Shown: positions 7,403 through 15,117, counted from the first letter of the stretch. The stretch is 18,664 nucleotides of DNA from DATHWB01 sp046565785 (GCA_046565785.1 JBKHXZ010000276.1:1-18664), one strand, 5' to 3'. A program made the numbers and translations. Notes: a model not told the origin generated them from the letters alone.

Positions 7403-7453
7403 GTGAGGGTCGGTCGGCTCGGGAAGCCCCCGAACCGCTGACGCGCGGCGCGC

Positions 7454-7459
7454 TATGAT
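7454..7459 (+). promoter_or_regulatory. Candidate -10 box of the rimP-nusA-infB operon
   Basis: TATGAT is the best -10 match in the gap between serC and rimP (5 of 6 consensus bases). Transcription would start near 7466, giving a leader of about 90 bases that contains the terminator-like hairpin at 7487-7513. A -35 with 17-base spacing is not evident, so an extended or atypical promoter must be assumed. Confidence 0.45.
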
Positions 7460-7486
7460 GGTGGGTCGACATCCGAGTTTTCACTT

Positions 7487-7513
7487 GAGGTGGGCGTCGC
7501 GCCCGCCTCTTTT
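7487..7513 (+). terminator. Intrinsic terminator hairpin in the rimP leader (candidate attenuator)
   Basis: GAGGTGGGCG (7487-7496) pairs with CGCCCGCCTC (7500-7509) over 10 base pairs with one G-T wobble, closing a TCG loop, and is followed directly by TTTT. It lies 43 bases before the rimP ATG and downstream of the best -10 box. It could terminate serC transcripts, or act as a premature terminator that sets expression of the whole operon. CCTCT at 7506-7510 can also pair with AGAGG at 7518-7522, and GACGC (7440-7444) with GCGTC (7494-7498). Alternative folds that open the terminator are therefore conceivable. Confidence 0.6.
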
Positions 7514-7555
7514 GTTGAGAGGTCGGAGACGAACGGAGAAGGACGACGACGAACG

Positions 7556-8029
7556 ATGATCGACGAGGTACGGCGATTGATCGAGCCGTGGCTGGCAGCC
7601 GAACGACTCGAACTCGACGACCTGGAGCTGAAGGGCACCGGTCCCGGGCGGACGCTGCGCGTGGTCATCGACGGCGACGAACCGGTCGATCTGGATCGGA
7701 TCGCCGAAGTCAGCAACGGCATCAGCAGATTGTTGGATGCCGAGGCGGACATCGACGATCCGTACCGGCTGGAGGTGACGTCACCCGGTCTGGAGCGAGC
7801 GCTCAAGACCCCTCGACACTTCCAGAAGTCGGTCGGCCGCGAAGTCAACATGAAGATTCGTCGCGACGGCGAGACCATCGTGGTCAGGGGTCGTCTCGAC
7901 CACGCCGGCGACGACCGGGGGACGGTCATCGTCGAGGATGGCTCGTCTGTCGACTTCGCCTACGACGAGATCGCCAAGGCTCGGACGGTGTTCCGCTGGG
8001 AAGCCGCGCCGAAACCCGGGAAGAAGTGA
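7556..8029 (+). CDS. rimP: Ribosome maturation factor RimP
   Basis: RimP helps assemble the 30S subunit, around ribosomal protein S12 and the central pseudoknot of 16S rRNA. The 157-aa protein has the conserved core LEVTSPGLERALKTPRHF (72-89) and an N-terminal alpha/beta domain with the strand LRVVIDG (34-40). A C-terminal SH3-like domain ends in EIAKARTVFRWE. The frame is open upstream to a GTG at 7490, but that codon lies inside the leader hairpin. ATG 7556 fits the family start, with a purine-rich GGAGAAGGA at 7535-7543 set a little far upstream. It is first in the operon, 10 bases before nusA, the order seen in most bacteria. Confidence 0.95.
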   Translation: MIDEVRRLIEPWLAAERLELDDLELKGTGPGRTLRVVIDGDEPVDLDRIAEVSNGISRLLDAEADIDDPYRLEVTSPGLERALKTPRHFQKSVGREVNMKIRRDGETIVVRGRLDHAGDDRGTVIVEDGSSVDFAYDEIAKARTVFRWEAAPKPGKK

Positions 8030-8039
8030 GGACTGACGC

Positions 8040-9182
8040 ATGAAGATCGACTTTCAGGTCATGGAGGCCCTCGAACTGCTCGAGCGCGAGCGGGGAGTGC
8101 CCGTTGACACCATCCTCGATGCGTTGGCCAACGCGCTGGTGAGCGCCTACAAGCGCAGCCCCGGTGCCGCCGAAGAGGCGCGGGTCACCATCGACCCCGA
8201 TTCGGGCGACATCCGGGTGTACGCCCAGGAGTTGGACGAGGACGGCAACGTCACCCGCGAGTGGGAGGACACCCCGGACGACTTCGGGCGTATCGCTGCC
8301 CAGACTGCCAAGCAGGTGATCGCCCAGCGGCTGCGTGAGGCCAAGCGCGAACAGGTCTACGACGTCTATGAGGGGCGGGAAGGTGACCTGGTCACCGGCA
8401 TCGTCCAACAGGTCGACAACCGGTACGCCATCTTGGACTTGGGCGATGCCGAAGCGATCGTGCCTGGCTCCGAGCGCATTCCCTACGAGCGGCTGGAGCG
8501 AGGCAATCGGGTGAAGGGCGTCATCATCGAGGTGCGGGAAGAAGGCAAGGGTCCGCAGATCGTCGTGTCTCGGAGCCATCCCGACCTGGTTCGTCGGCTG
8601 CTCGAACTGGAAGTGCCGGAACTGGTCGACGGCACCGTGGAGATCGTGGCGATCGCCCGGGAGCCGGGTCATCGCACGAAGATCGCGGTGATCAGCCACG
8701 ACCCCAACGTCGATCCCAAAGGGGCCTGCGTGGGTGCGCGGGGCTCCAGGGTTCGTGAGGTGGTCAACGAACTTCGCGGCGAGAAGGTGGACGTGGTCCA
8801 GTACCGGGAGGACACCCGGCAGTTCATCGCCGAGGCTCTCGGCCCGGCGAAGATCAAGGATGTCATCATCGACGAGGACGAGAAGACCGCCGAGGTCATC
8901 GTCGGTCAACACCAGCTTTCTCTCGCCATCGGCAAGGAAGGCCAGAACGCCAGGCTCGCCGCTCGGCTTTCCGGATACAAGATCGACATCCGTTCCGACG
9001 AGCCGGAGCCGGCCGATGAAGCGCGCCAGGCGCCGGAGGCGGCCTCCGAGGCAGAACCGGAGACGGCGGTCCCGGCCGACATGGAGACAGAAGTGGTGGA
9101 GCCGGCCGTATCCGACGACAGTGTCGATTCGGACGACTCGCCGGACAGCACCGACGCGGCCGTCGTCGACGAAGAAGAGTGA
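8040..9182 (+). CDS. nusA: Transcription termination/antitermination factor NusA
   Basis: NusA binds RNA polymerase and nascent RNA, affecting pausing, intrinsic termination and rRNA antitermination. The 380-aa protein shows the N-terminal RNAP-binding domain (1-110) and an S1 domain (about 113-180). KH1 has its GxxG-type loop in CVGARGSRVREV (230-241), and KH2 has GQHQLSLAIGKEGQNARLAA (289-308). There are no E. coli-type acidic AR repeats. Instead, residues 320-380 form a Glu/Asp/Ala/Pro-rich disordered tail ending DEEE. GAGGA at 8028-8032 gives good ribosome-site spacing to ATG. The next gene is infB after 17 bases, so the ylxR gene often found here is absent. Confidence 0.97.
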   Translation: MKIDFQVMEALELLERERGVPVDTILDALANALVSAYKRSPGAAEEARVTIDPDSGDIRVYAQELDEDGNVTREWEDTPDDFGRIAAQTAKQVIAQRLREAKREQVYDVYEGREGDLVTGIVQQVDNRYAILDLGDAEAIVPGSERIPYERLERGNRVKGVIIEVREEGKGPQIVVSRSHPDLVRRLLELEVPELVDGTVEIVAIAREPGHRTKIAVISHDPNVDPKGACVGARGSRVREVVNELRGEKVDVVQYREDTRQFIAEALGPAKIKDVIIDEDEKTAEVIVGQHQLSLAIGKEGQNARLAARLSGYKIDIRSDEPEPADEARQAPEAASEAEPETAVPADMETEVVEPAVSDDSVDSDDSPDSTDAAVVDEEE

Positions 9183-9199
9183 CGTGAGGTGGAGTGAAA

Positions 9200-11251
9200 T
9201 TGGCGAAAGTACGTATCTATGAGATTGCGCGGGACCTCGACCTCGAATCGAAGGACGTCCTCGAGAAGGCATTGGAGCTCGGTTACGACGTGAAGACCGC
9301 TTCCTCCAGCGTGGAGGAAGGTGATGCCGACCTGATCAAGCTCGCATTCGACGACTCCGGCACGGATGCTGTGGTGTCCGAGCCTGGCGTGGCATCCGAA
9401 GAAGAAACGCCGGCCGCGGAGCCCGAGCCCGAGCCGGCAGCCGCGGCGCCGTCCGCCGAGCCCGAAGACACCGGCACGTCCGACATCGGGATCGCCACCG
9501 TCCACGTCGGGATGACGGTTGCGGAGTTCGCCGAGGCGATCGGGGTCGGCGCCGGAGAGATCGTCAAGGCACTCATGCTGCGCGGTCGTCCCGCCGGTGC
9601 CGCCGCCCAGATGCCGTCCGACATGTTCGAGGAGATCGCCGAGACCTTCGATGTCATCGTCGACATCACCGACGCTCCCGTCGCCGAACCTGCCGGACCG
9701 GCCACCGCCGAGATGCCGTCGTTCGAAGACGCCGAAGCCGACCTCCGTCCTCGGCCACCCGTCATCACCGTGATGGGACATGTCGACCACGGCAAGACCT
9801 CGCTACTCGACCGCATCCGCAAGGCCAACGTGGTCGAAGGTGAGGCGGGTGGCATCACCCAGCACATCGGTGCGTATCAGGTTGAGGTCGGTGGCAACAA
9901 GCTCACGTTCATCGACACGCCCGGCCACGAGGCGTTCACCACCATGCGTGCCCGCGGCGCCGAGGTGACCGACATCGTCGTGCTGGTCGTTGCCGCCGAC
10001 GACGGGGTCATGCCTCAGACCATCGAGGCCATCAGCCACGCCAAAGCGGCGGGGGTCGAGATGGTGGTCGCCATCAACAAGATCGACCTGCCCGCGGCCG
10101 ATCCGATGCGGGTGCGCACCGAACTCACCCAGCATGGTGTGATCGTCGAGGAGCTGGGTGGCGATGTCACGTCGGTGGAAGTGTCCGCCGAGACCGGGGA
10201 GGGGATCGACAACCTGCTCGAGGTCCTCGACCTGATCGCCCAGCTCCAGGAATACAAGGCGAATCCCAAACCTGCCGCCACCGGAGTGGTCATCGAATCC
10301 CAGCTCGACCCGGGGATGGGGCCGACGGCCACCGTGATCGTCAAACGAGGGACCCTCAACCAGGGTGACTCGTTCGTCGCCGGTGCGGTGGCGGGCCGTG
10401 CGCGGGCACTGATGGATCACGAGGGAAATCGACTGAAGTTGGCCGGTCCCAGTGCGCCGGTGTTGATCATGGGTTGGTCGGATGTGCCGACCGCCGGGGA
10501 CATCCTCGAAGTCGTCAAGAACGACAAGGAGGCTCGAGCGATCGCCGCCGAGCGCGAACAGGCGCTCAAAGACCAGGAACAGAGCACCCTTTCCGGACGC
10601 GAACGTCTGCAAGGCCTTTTGGAACAGCTCCGGTCCGAGGACACCGAGTTGCGGGTGATCCTCAAGGCGGACGCCCATGGGTCGCTCGAGGCGCTCAAAG
10701 AGTCGATCGCCAAGATCACCCGTTCGGACGGCCGCATCGACGTGGTACACGGGGCGGTCGGCGGTATCAACGAAAACGACGTGACGCTGGCCGAAGTGAC
10801 CGGCGCCATCATCGTCGGATTCAACGTCCGTCCCGACCCCAAAGCCCGTCGTTCGGCCGAGCAGACGGGGATCGAAATCCGCACCTACGGGATCATCTAC
10901 GAACTTCTGGACGAGCTCGAGGCGATGCTGGTCGGGCGCCTGTCGCCGGACGAAGAAGAAGTCGTGCTCGGCTCGGCCGAGGTACGTGCCTTGTTCAAGG
11001 TGCCGCGTGCGGGAACCATCGCCGGTTGTTACGTCACCGAAGGTGTCGTCCAGCGCGGAGCGCGTGCCCGACTGCTACGGGCAGGCGTGGTCGCCTACAC
11101 CGGAAAGATCGACTCGCTGCGCCGCTTCAAAGACGATGTGCGCGAGGTCGCATCGGGTTTCGAATGCGGTATCGGCCTCGAGAACTTCAACGACGTCAAG
11201 GAAGGCGACGTGATCGAGGTGTTCGAGATCCGCGAGGTCGCCCGTACCTGA
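9200..11251 (+). CDS. infB: Translation initiation factor IF-2
   Basis: IF2 is the GTPase that places initiator fMet-tRNA on the ribosome and promotes subunit joining. I prefer TTG 9200 (683 aa): it gives MAKVRIYEIARDLD, and GAGGTGG at 9186-9192 sits 7 bases ahead. The in-frame GTG at 9194 would almost touch that site. From TTG: a first IF2_N domain (1-50), a Glu/Pro/Ala-rich linker (about 58-95), a second IF2_N-like segment (100-150), then the G domain. The G-domain motifs are GHVDHGKT (193-200), GGITQHIG (217-224), DTPGH (239-243), NKID (293-296) and SAETGEG (329-335). Beta-barrel domains and the C-terminal fMet-tRNA domain follow. It is short for an actinobacterial IF2, which usually exceeds 900 aa through a longer N-terminal region. 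Confidence 0.96.
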   Translation: MAKVRIYEIARDLDLESKDVLEKALELGYDVKTASSSVEEGDADLIKLAFDDSGTDAVVSEPGVASEEETPAAEPEPEPAAAAPSAEPEDTGTSDIGIATVHVGMTVAEFAEAIGVGAGEIVKALMLRGRPAGAAAQMPSDMFEEIAETFDVIVDITDAPVAEPAGPATAEMPSFEDAEADLRPRPPVITVMGHVDHGKTSLLDRIRKANVVEGEAGGITQHIGAYQVEVGGNKLTFIDTPGHEAFTTMRARGAEVTDIVVLVVAADDGVMPQTIEAISHAKAAGVEMVVAINKIDLPAADPMRVRTELTQHGVIVEELGGDVTSVEVSAETGEGIDNLLEVLDLIAQLQEYKANPKPAATGVVIESQLDPGMGPTATVIVKRGTLNQGDSFVAGAVAGRARALMDHEGNRLKLAGPSAPVLIMGWSDVPTAGDILEVVKNDKEARAIAAEREQALKDQEQSTLSGRERLQGLLEQLRSEDTELRVILKADAHGSLEALKESIAKITRSDGRIDVVHGAVGGINENDVTLAEVTGAIIVGFNVRPDPKARRSAEQTGIEIRTYGIIYELLDELEAMLVGRLSPDEEEVVLGSAEVRALFKVPRAGTIAGCYVTEGVVQRGARARLLRAGVVAYTGKIDSLRRFKDDVREVASGFECGIGLENFNDVKEGDVIEVFEIREVART

Positions 11252-11547
11252 TGCATGCCGCCGCCCTCCGGATCGAGGTGCACATCGGGGACAGCGACTC
11301 GCTCAAACAGAAGCGCAAGGTGCTTCGACCTTTCGTCGAGGGCCTGCGCCGGTTGGCGTCGCTCAGCGTCGCCGAGGTCGACTATCACGACACCTGGCAG
11401 CGTTCGGTGATCGGGGTGGCAGTGGTAGCGCCGGATGCGGCCGAACTGGAACGTCTCATCGACCGTGTGCGCCGCTACGTTGACGAGCAGCTGGAATTGG
11501 CGGCGGTCGACGTGGCAGTGACATATCTGGAGGATCCTCGTGGGTGA
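11251..11547 (+). CDS. DUF503 family protein (YlxP-like)
   Basis: This 98-aa protein matches the DUF503 family, known in Bacillus as YlxP, from the same infB-rbfA neighbourhood. Its role is not firmly established; position suggests ribosome assembly or a link with RbfA. The typical N-terminus is visible: HAAALRIEVHIGDSDSLKQK (2-21), followed by RKVLRPFVEGLRRLASLSVAEVD. The ferredoxin-like alternation of strand and helix continues to VDVAVTYLE. The ATG shares its A with the TGA stop of infB (TGATG), implying coupled translation. The 3' end overlaps rbfA by 8 bases. A longer upstream reading of the same frame exists but runs inside infB and is spurious. Confidence 0.88.
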   Translation: MHAAALRIEVHIGDSDSLKQKRKVLRPFVEGLRRLASLSVAEVDYHDTWQRSVIGVAVVAPDAAELERLIDRVRRYVDEQLELAAVDVAVTYLEDPRG

Positions 11548-11908
11548 TCCGTCCTTTTCCCGAATGCGGCGAGTCAACTCGATCATCCGCCAAGTGCTGG
11601 CCGAGGAAGTCGAGGTGCTGAAGGATCCGCGTCTCGGCATCGTCTCCATCACCGGCGTCGAAACCGCTCCCAACTTGCGCAGCGCCGTCGTCTACTTCTC
11701 CGCTCTCGACCAGTCGACCTTGGACGAGACCAAAGCGGCGTTGGAGGCGGCCGCCCCGCGACTGCGGCGTGAGTTGGGACGGCAGGTGCGGATGAAGTAC
11801 ACCCCGGCGCTCGAGTTCCGGCCCGATCACGGGATCACCGCCGGTGAACGCCTCGATGCCGCGTTACGGCGCATCCACGAGCCTGCGGAGGATTCCGATG
11901 ACACCTGA
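11540..11908 (+). CDS. rbfA: Ribosome-binding factor A
   Basis: RbfA binds the 30S precursor near helix 1 of 16S rRNA and is needed for late maturation and cold adaptation. The 122-aa protein carries the conserved RMRRVNSIIRQVLAEEV (8-24), KDPRLGIVSITGVE (28-41), AVVYFSAL (49-56) and the late RMKYTPALEF segment, forming a single KH-like fold. It starts with GTG, supported by GGAGG at 11529-11533 with 6-base spacing inside the end of the DUF503 gene. The next gene starts 11 bases before the rbfA stop. The last residues (EPAEDSDDT) are acidic and probably disordered. Confidence 0.95.
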   Translation: MGDPSFSRMRRVNSIIRQVLAEEVEVLKDPRLGIVSITGVETAPNLRSAVVYFSALDQSTLDETKAALEAAAPRLRRELGRQVRMKYTPALEFRPDHGITAGERLDAALRRIHEPAEDSDDT

Positions 11909-12866
11909 GATGCTCGACCGGGCCGCAGAGGTTCTCACCGGGGCCGACCAGTTGGTGCTCGCCTGTCATGTGGGCCCCGACGGCGACGCCCTCGGCTCGA
12001 TGCTCGGGCTGGGGATGGCCGCCGGCGCCCAGGGAAAGCAGGTGGTGGCGTCGTTCGGTACCCCGTTCGTGATTCCCGAGACATATCGGTTCCTGGACAT
12101 CGATCTGTTGGTTCCTCCCGCCCAGGTACCGGAGGCGCCGCAGGTGTTCGTCTCCTTCGACGCTGGTTCGGCCGACCGCCTCGGCGAGCTGGGCGAGGTA
12201 GCCAGGCGTGCCGGTACGGTCGTAGTGATCGACCATCACGTCACCAACGAGGGCTTTGGTGACGTCGATCTGATCGATCCGGCTGCCGCCGCCACCGCCG
12301 AGATCGTGGTCGGTCTGCTCGACCGGCTCGGATGGGAGATCGACCAGCCGATCGCCACGGCGCTGCTGACCGGTCTGGTGACCGACACGGGACGCTTCCA
12401 GTACTCCAACACCACTCCGGCGACCCTGCGTGCCGCTGCCCGCATGGTGGAGGCGGGGGCGCGTCCCGAAGTGATCGGTCAGCACGTCTACGAGGAGACG
12501 CCGTTCGGCTATCTGCATGCGGCGGGAGCGGTCCTCAGTCGGGCGCAGCTCGACGCCGAGCGTCGGCTGGTCTGGTCCGTGCTCACGAAACAAGACCTGC
12601 AGTCGGCGGGTATCGGACATTCCGACACCGATCCCCTGATCGACGTCGTACGGACCGCGGCCGAGTCGGATGTCGCGCTGTTGGTCAAGGAGATGGACGG
12701 GGGTCGGGTGAAGGGCTCGCTTCGTTCCCGGGGTCGGGTCGATGTGGGGGCGATCGCCGTTGACCTGGGTGGGGGTGGTCATCACAACGCTGCCGGCTTC
12801 ACATTGGAAGCAACCGCCGAGGCGGCGGTCGAAGCGGTCAGGGCGCGGCTGGAACCGGTCGAGTGA
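11898..12866 (+). CDS. DHH/DHHA1 phosphoesterase, NrnA-like (nanoRNase and/or pAp phosphatase)
   Basis: This DHH-family phosphoesterase most resembles NrnA, which degrades 2-5 nt RNAs (and in some species pGpG or c-di-AMP products) and dephosphorylates pAp. The 322-aa protein has HVGPDGDALGS (24-34), FDAGSADR (87-94), the signature DHH (112-114), DTGRFQYSNT (163-172), and a C-terminal DHHA1 domain with GGGGHHNAAG (291-300). These supply the expected metal ligands. ATG 11898 is chosen over an in-frame ATG at 11844 because GGAGG (11887-11891) lies 6 bases ahead and the protein then starts just before the catalytic strand. It overlaps rbfA by 11 bases and truB by 4. Which substrate dominates cannot be read from sequence. 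Confidence 0.9.
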   Translation: MTPEMLDRAAEVLTGADQLVLACHVGPDGDALGSMLGLGMAAGAQGKQVVASFGTPFVIPETYRFLDIDLLVPPAQVPEAPQVFVSFDAGSADRLGELGEVARRAGTVVVIDHHVTNEGFGDVDLIDPAAAATAEIVVGLLDRLGWEIDQPIATALLTGLVTDTGRFQYSNTTPATLRAAARMVEAGARPEVIGQHVYEETPFGYLHAAGAVLSRAQLDAERRLVWSVLTKQDLQSAGIGHSDTDPLIDVVRTAAESDVALLVKEMDGGRVKGSLRSRGRVDVGAIAVDLGGGGHHNAAGFTLEATAEAAVEAVRARLEPVE

Positions 12867-13726
12867 ACGCAGGGTTCCTCGCCGTAGACAAGCCGTCCGG
12901 CGTCACCTCGCACGACGTGGTCGATGCGCTGCGGCGGGTAACCGGGATCCGTAAGGCCGGGCACACCGGCACCTTGGACCCGATGGCCACTGGCGTGGTG
13001 GTGGTCGCTCTGGGCGGTGTGACCCGGCTCATCCGGTTTCTGGCCGACCAGGACAAGGAGTACGTGGCGACCGCTGTCTTCGGGATCGCCACCGACACGC
13101 TGGATGCCGACGGTGAAGAGGTCGACCGCCGCCCGATGACGGTCTCGGAGGCGGAACTCGAAGCGGTGAGGGCACAGTTCATAGGCGAGATCCAGCAGGT
13201 GCCGCCGATGGTGTCGGCCCTCAAGACGGGTGGAGAGCGCCTGTACGACCTCGCCCGCCGGGGGATCGAGGTCGAGCGTGAGGCGCGTCCGGTAACGATC
13301 TACGAGCTCGAGTTCCTCGAGGTGAAGGACGGCACGTATCCCGAAGTCACGTTCCGGGTCGTGTGCGGGAAGGGCACTTACGTGCGTTCCCTGGCCGACG
13401 ACATCGCCGGTGCCCTCGGCGGTTTCGCTCACCTGTCGGCGCTGCGCCGTACCCGAAACGGCGCGTTGACGATCGACGACGCAGTGGGATGGGACGACCT
13501 GCAGTCGTGGCAGTCACGCCTGGTCGAACCGGCGGATGCGCTGGCTTTCCTCCCCACCATCGTCGCCGATGCCGACACCGCCCGACTGGTGGGAAACGGT
13601 CGGCCCATCCCGGTTTCGTCGACGGCCGACGGCCTGGTGGCCGTCCACGACCCGGCCGGGACTCTGCTGGCGGTCTATCGGGCGTCGTCCGGACTTGGCC
13701 GACCCGAGGTGGTGGTGGCGAGGTGA
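12863..13726 (+). CDS. truB: tRNA pseudouridine(55) synthase
   Basis: TruB converts uridine 55 in the T-arm of nearly all tRNAs to pseudouridine and also acts as a tRNA chaperone. The 287-aa protein has FLAVDKPSGVTSHDVV (5-20), the catalytic Asp39 in GHTGTLDPMATG, VPPMVSALKTGGERLYDLAR in the middle, and CGKGTYVRSLADD (168-180). The C-terminal residues, from about 225 onward, form a small RNA-binding domain (FLPTIVADADTARLVGNGRP). The start is a GTG within GTGA, overlapping the previous stop by 4 bases. The stop overlaps the ribF start by 4 bases, so expression is probably coupled on both sides. Confidence 0.95.
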   Translation: MNAGFLAVDKPSGVTSHDVVDALRRVTGIRKAGHTGTLDPMATGVVVVALGGVTRLIRFLADQDKEYVATAVFGIATDTLDADGEEVDRRPMTVSEAELEAVRAQFIGEIQQVPPMVSALKTGGERLYDLARRGIEVEREARPVTIYELEFLEVKDGTYPEVTFRVVCGKGTYVRSLADDIAGALGGFAHLSALRRTRNGALTIDDAVGWDDLQSWQSRLVEPADALAFLPTIVADADTARLVGNGRPIPVSSTADGLVAVHDPAGTLLAVYRASSGLGRPEVVVAR

Positions 13727-14655
13727 TCCTCCGCGGGGACCCCTTCTCCTGGCAGGTCGCCGCCGCCGGTACGGCGGTCGCGATCGGCGTCTTCGACGGT
13801 GTCCACCGGGGACACCAGCAGGTGATGTCAGACCTCACCGAACACGCCCACCGGGAAGGTCTCGTCCCGGTGGCGTTGACCTTCGACCCGCATCCGCTCG
13901 AATTTCTGGCGCCTGATCGTGCTCCTGACATGCTCACCACCGTCGAGCAGCGGCACGCGCTGCTTGCTGCGGTCGGGGTGGAGATCGTGGGGGTGCTGCC
14001 GTTCTTGGAGATCCGCGACCTCGATCCGCGCGCCTTCGTCACCGAAATCCTCGTGCTGCGGCTCCGTGCCCGGACGATCGCGGTGGGAGAGAACTTTCGA
14101 TTCGGTCGGGACCGGGGCGGTGACCCTGCCCTGCTGACCTCGCTCGGAAGAGAACACGGGTTCTCGGTGGAGATCGTCGAAATGCTGGGTGATGGCGGTC
14201 CGGACGGAGTGATCTCATCCACACGGATTCGTGAGCTATTGGCTGCCGGGGACGTCGCCATGGCGGCAGTGCTCCTCGGTCGTCCCTTCGAACTGGTGGG
14301 GCCGGTGATCCATGGAGATGCTCGCGGTCGGCAGATCGGTTTTCCCACCGCCAACTTCCACATCCCCGACCGGATGGCAGTTCCCTCCAACGGGGTGTAC
14401 GCAGCATGGGTGAGCTGGGGGGACAGGCGGCATCCGGCGGTGGTGAACATCGGTGTACGCCCCACGTTCGGGGTCAGTACCCGGACGATCGAGGCGCATC
14501 TGCTCGACTTCGACGACGACCTGTACGGGGAGATCCTGTCGATCGGATTCGTGCAGCGCATCCGGGAGGAGCGGCGCTTCGAGGATGTCGAGGCCCTCGT
14601 CGCTCAGATCGCCGCCGACCGGGACATTGCGGCGCGTATCCTCGCCGCATCATGA
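13723..14655 (+). CDS. ribF: Bifunctional riboflavin kinase / FAD synthetase
   Basis: RibF phosphorylates riboflavin to FMN and adenylates FMN to FAD. The GTG at 13723 overlaps the truB stop (GTGA) and gives 310 aa, the family length. A longer open frame upstream runs within truB and lacks homology. The N-terminal nucleotidyltransferase domain has GVFDGVHRGH (22-31), FDPHP (54-58), GENFRFG (122-128) and STRIR (166-170). The C-terminal kinase domain has GRQIGFPTANF (202-212), GVYAAWV (224-230), VNIGVRPTFG (241-250), and Glu257 in EAHLLDF, the usual catalytic base. GAGGTGGTGG upstream may serve as ribosome site. Both activities look intact. Confidence 0.96.
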   Translation: MILRGDPFSWQVAAAGTAVAIGVFDGVHRGHQQVMSDLTEHAHREGLVPVALTFDPHPLEFLAPDRAPDMLTTVEQRHALLAAVGVEIVGVLPFLEIRDLDPRAFVTEILVLRLRARTIAVGENFRFGRDRGGDPALLTSLGREHGFSVEIVEMLGDGGPDGVISSTRIRELLAAGDVAMAAVLLGRPFELVGPVIHGDARGRQIGFPTANFHIPDRMAVPSNGVYAAWVSWGDRRHPAVVNIGVRPTFGVSTRTIEAHLLDFDDDLYGEILSIGFVQRIREERRFEDVEALVAQIAADRDIAARILAAS

Positions 14656-15059
14656 CCATCGTTCGATCTGCCAGTCCTTTCGAGGAGCGCTACGGGTTCT
14701 GTCGCGCTCGCCGGGTGGGCGACAGGGTGGAGGTGGCGGGAACCGCCCCCATCCCGCAAGGCGGTGGCCCGCTTCCCATCTCCGCTCACGATCAGATGCT
14801 GCTGTGCGGTCGTATTGCCCTCGACGCCATGGCCCAACTGGGGGCGTCGGCGGCCGACGTCGTGCGAACTCGTATGTTCATCACCGACCCGGCCGACGCC
14901 GACGAGGTGGGGACCGCCCACCGGGAAGTGTTCGGCCGAGGAACGCCGGTGGCGACGATGGTGGTGGTGGCCGCATTGTTGGATCCGGCGTGGAAGGTGG
15001 AGATCGAGGTCGAAGCGGTCCTGTCGAATTCGCCTGTGACGTCCCAGGTGGTAACGTGA
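14652..15059 (+). CDS. RidA/YjgF/YER057c/UK114 family protein without the RidA arginine
   Basis: This 135-aa protein belongs to the Rid superfamily of small trimeric proteins. True RidA hydrolyses reactive enamine/imine intermediates from PLP enzymes. The family core is clear: RVEVAGTAPI (25-34), RTRMFITDPADADEVG (72-87), HREVFG, and the end segment TMVVVAALLDPAWKVEIEVE. The active-site arginine of RidA (E. coli Arg105), which binds the substrate carboxylate, aligns with Thr102 here. This subgroup with ATMVVV is common in actinobacteria and its activity is not established, so imine deaminase function is doubtful. The ATG overlaps the ribF stop (ATGA). No Shine-Dalgarno is visible. Confidence 0.88.
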   Translation: MTIVRSASPFEERYGFCRARRVGDRVEVAGTAPIPQGGGPLPISAHDQMLLCGRIALDAMAQLGASAADVVRTRMFITDPADADEVGTAHREVFGRGTPVATMVVVAALLDPAWKVEIEVEAVLSNSPVTSQVVT

Positions 15060-15117
15060 ACGTCTCCCGCATCGGGACGACCTCCCTTCCGAGGCCCACA
15101 GGACGTTTTTCGCGCAT
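15060..15117 (+). promoter_or_regulatory. Short leader before rpsO, possible S15-binding regulatory RNA
   Basis: The 58 bases between the RidA-like gene and rpsO can form a small stem (CCCG 15067-15070 with CGGG 15073-15076 region, extended by flanking CGT/ACG) and end in a pyrimidine run. No ribosome binding site stands at the normal distance before the rpsO ATG; AGGA at 15100 is 14 bases away. S15 represses its own mRNA through leader structures in several phyla, including actinobacteria. That role here is inference; I could not match a defined motif. A TAACGT at 15052-15057 might be an internal -10 box. Confidence 0.3.

Noticed and set aside
7404..7453. tRNA-like gene upstream of rimP, as metY in E. 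coli
   Set aside because: The GC-rich inverted segments do not form a cloverleaf and no T-loop consensus is present.
7926..9272. 448-codon minus-strand open frame
   Set aside because: It is antisense to rimP and nusA; composition is shadow-like and no ribosome site is evident.
11844..11897. Upstream ATG as start of the DHH gene
   Set aside because: It would add 18 residues lying inside rbfA with no ribosome site, whereas ATG 11898 has GGAGG at ideal spacing and fits the family.
13363..13722. Long N-terminal extension of RibF
   Set aside because: The frame is open inside truB by chance; homology starts at the GTG that overlaps the truB stop.
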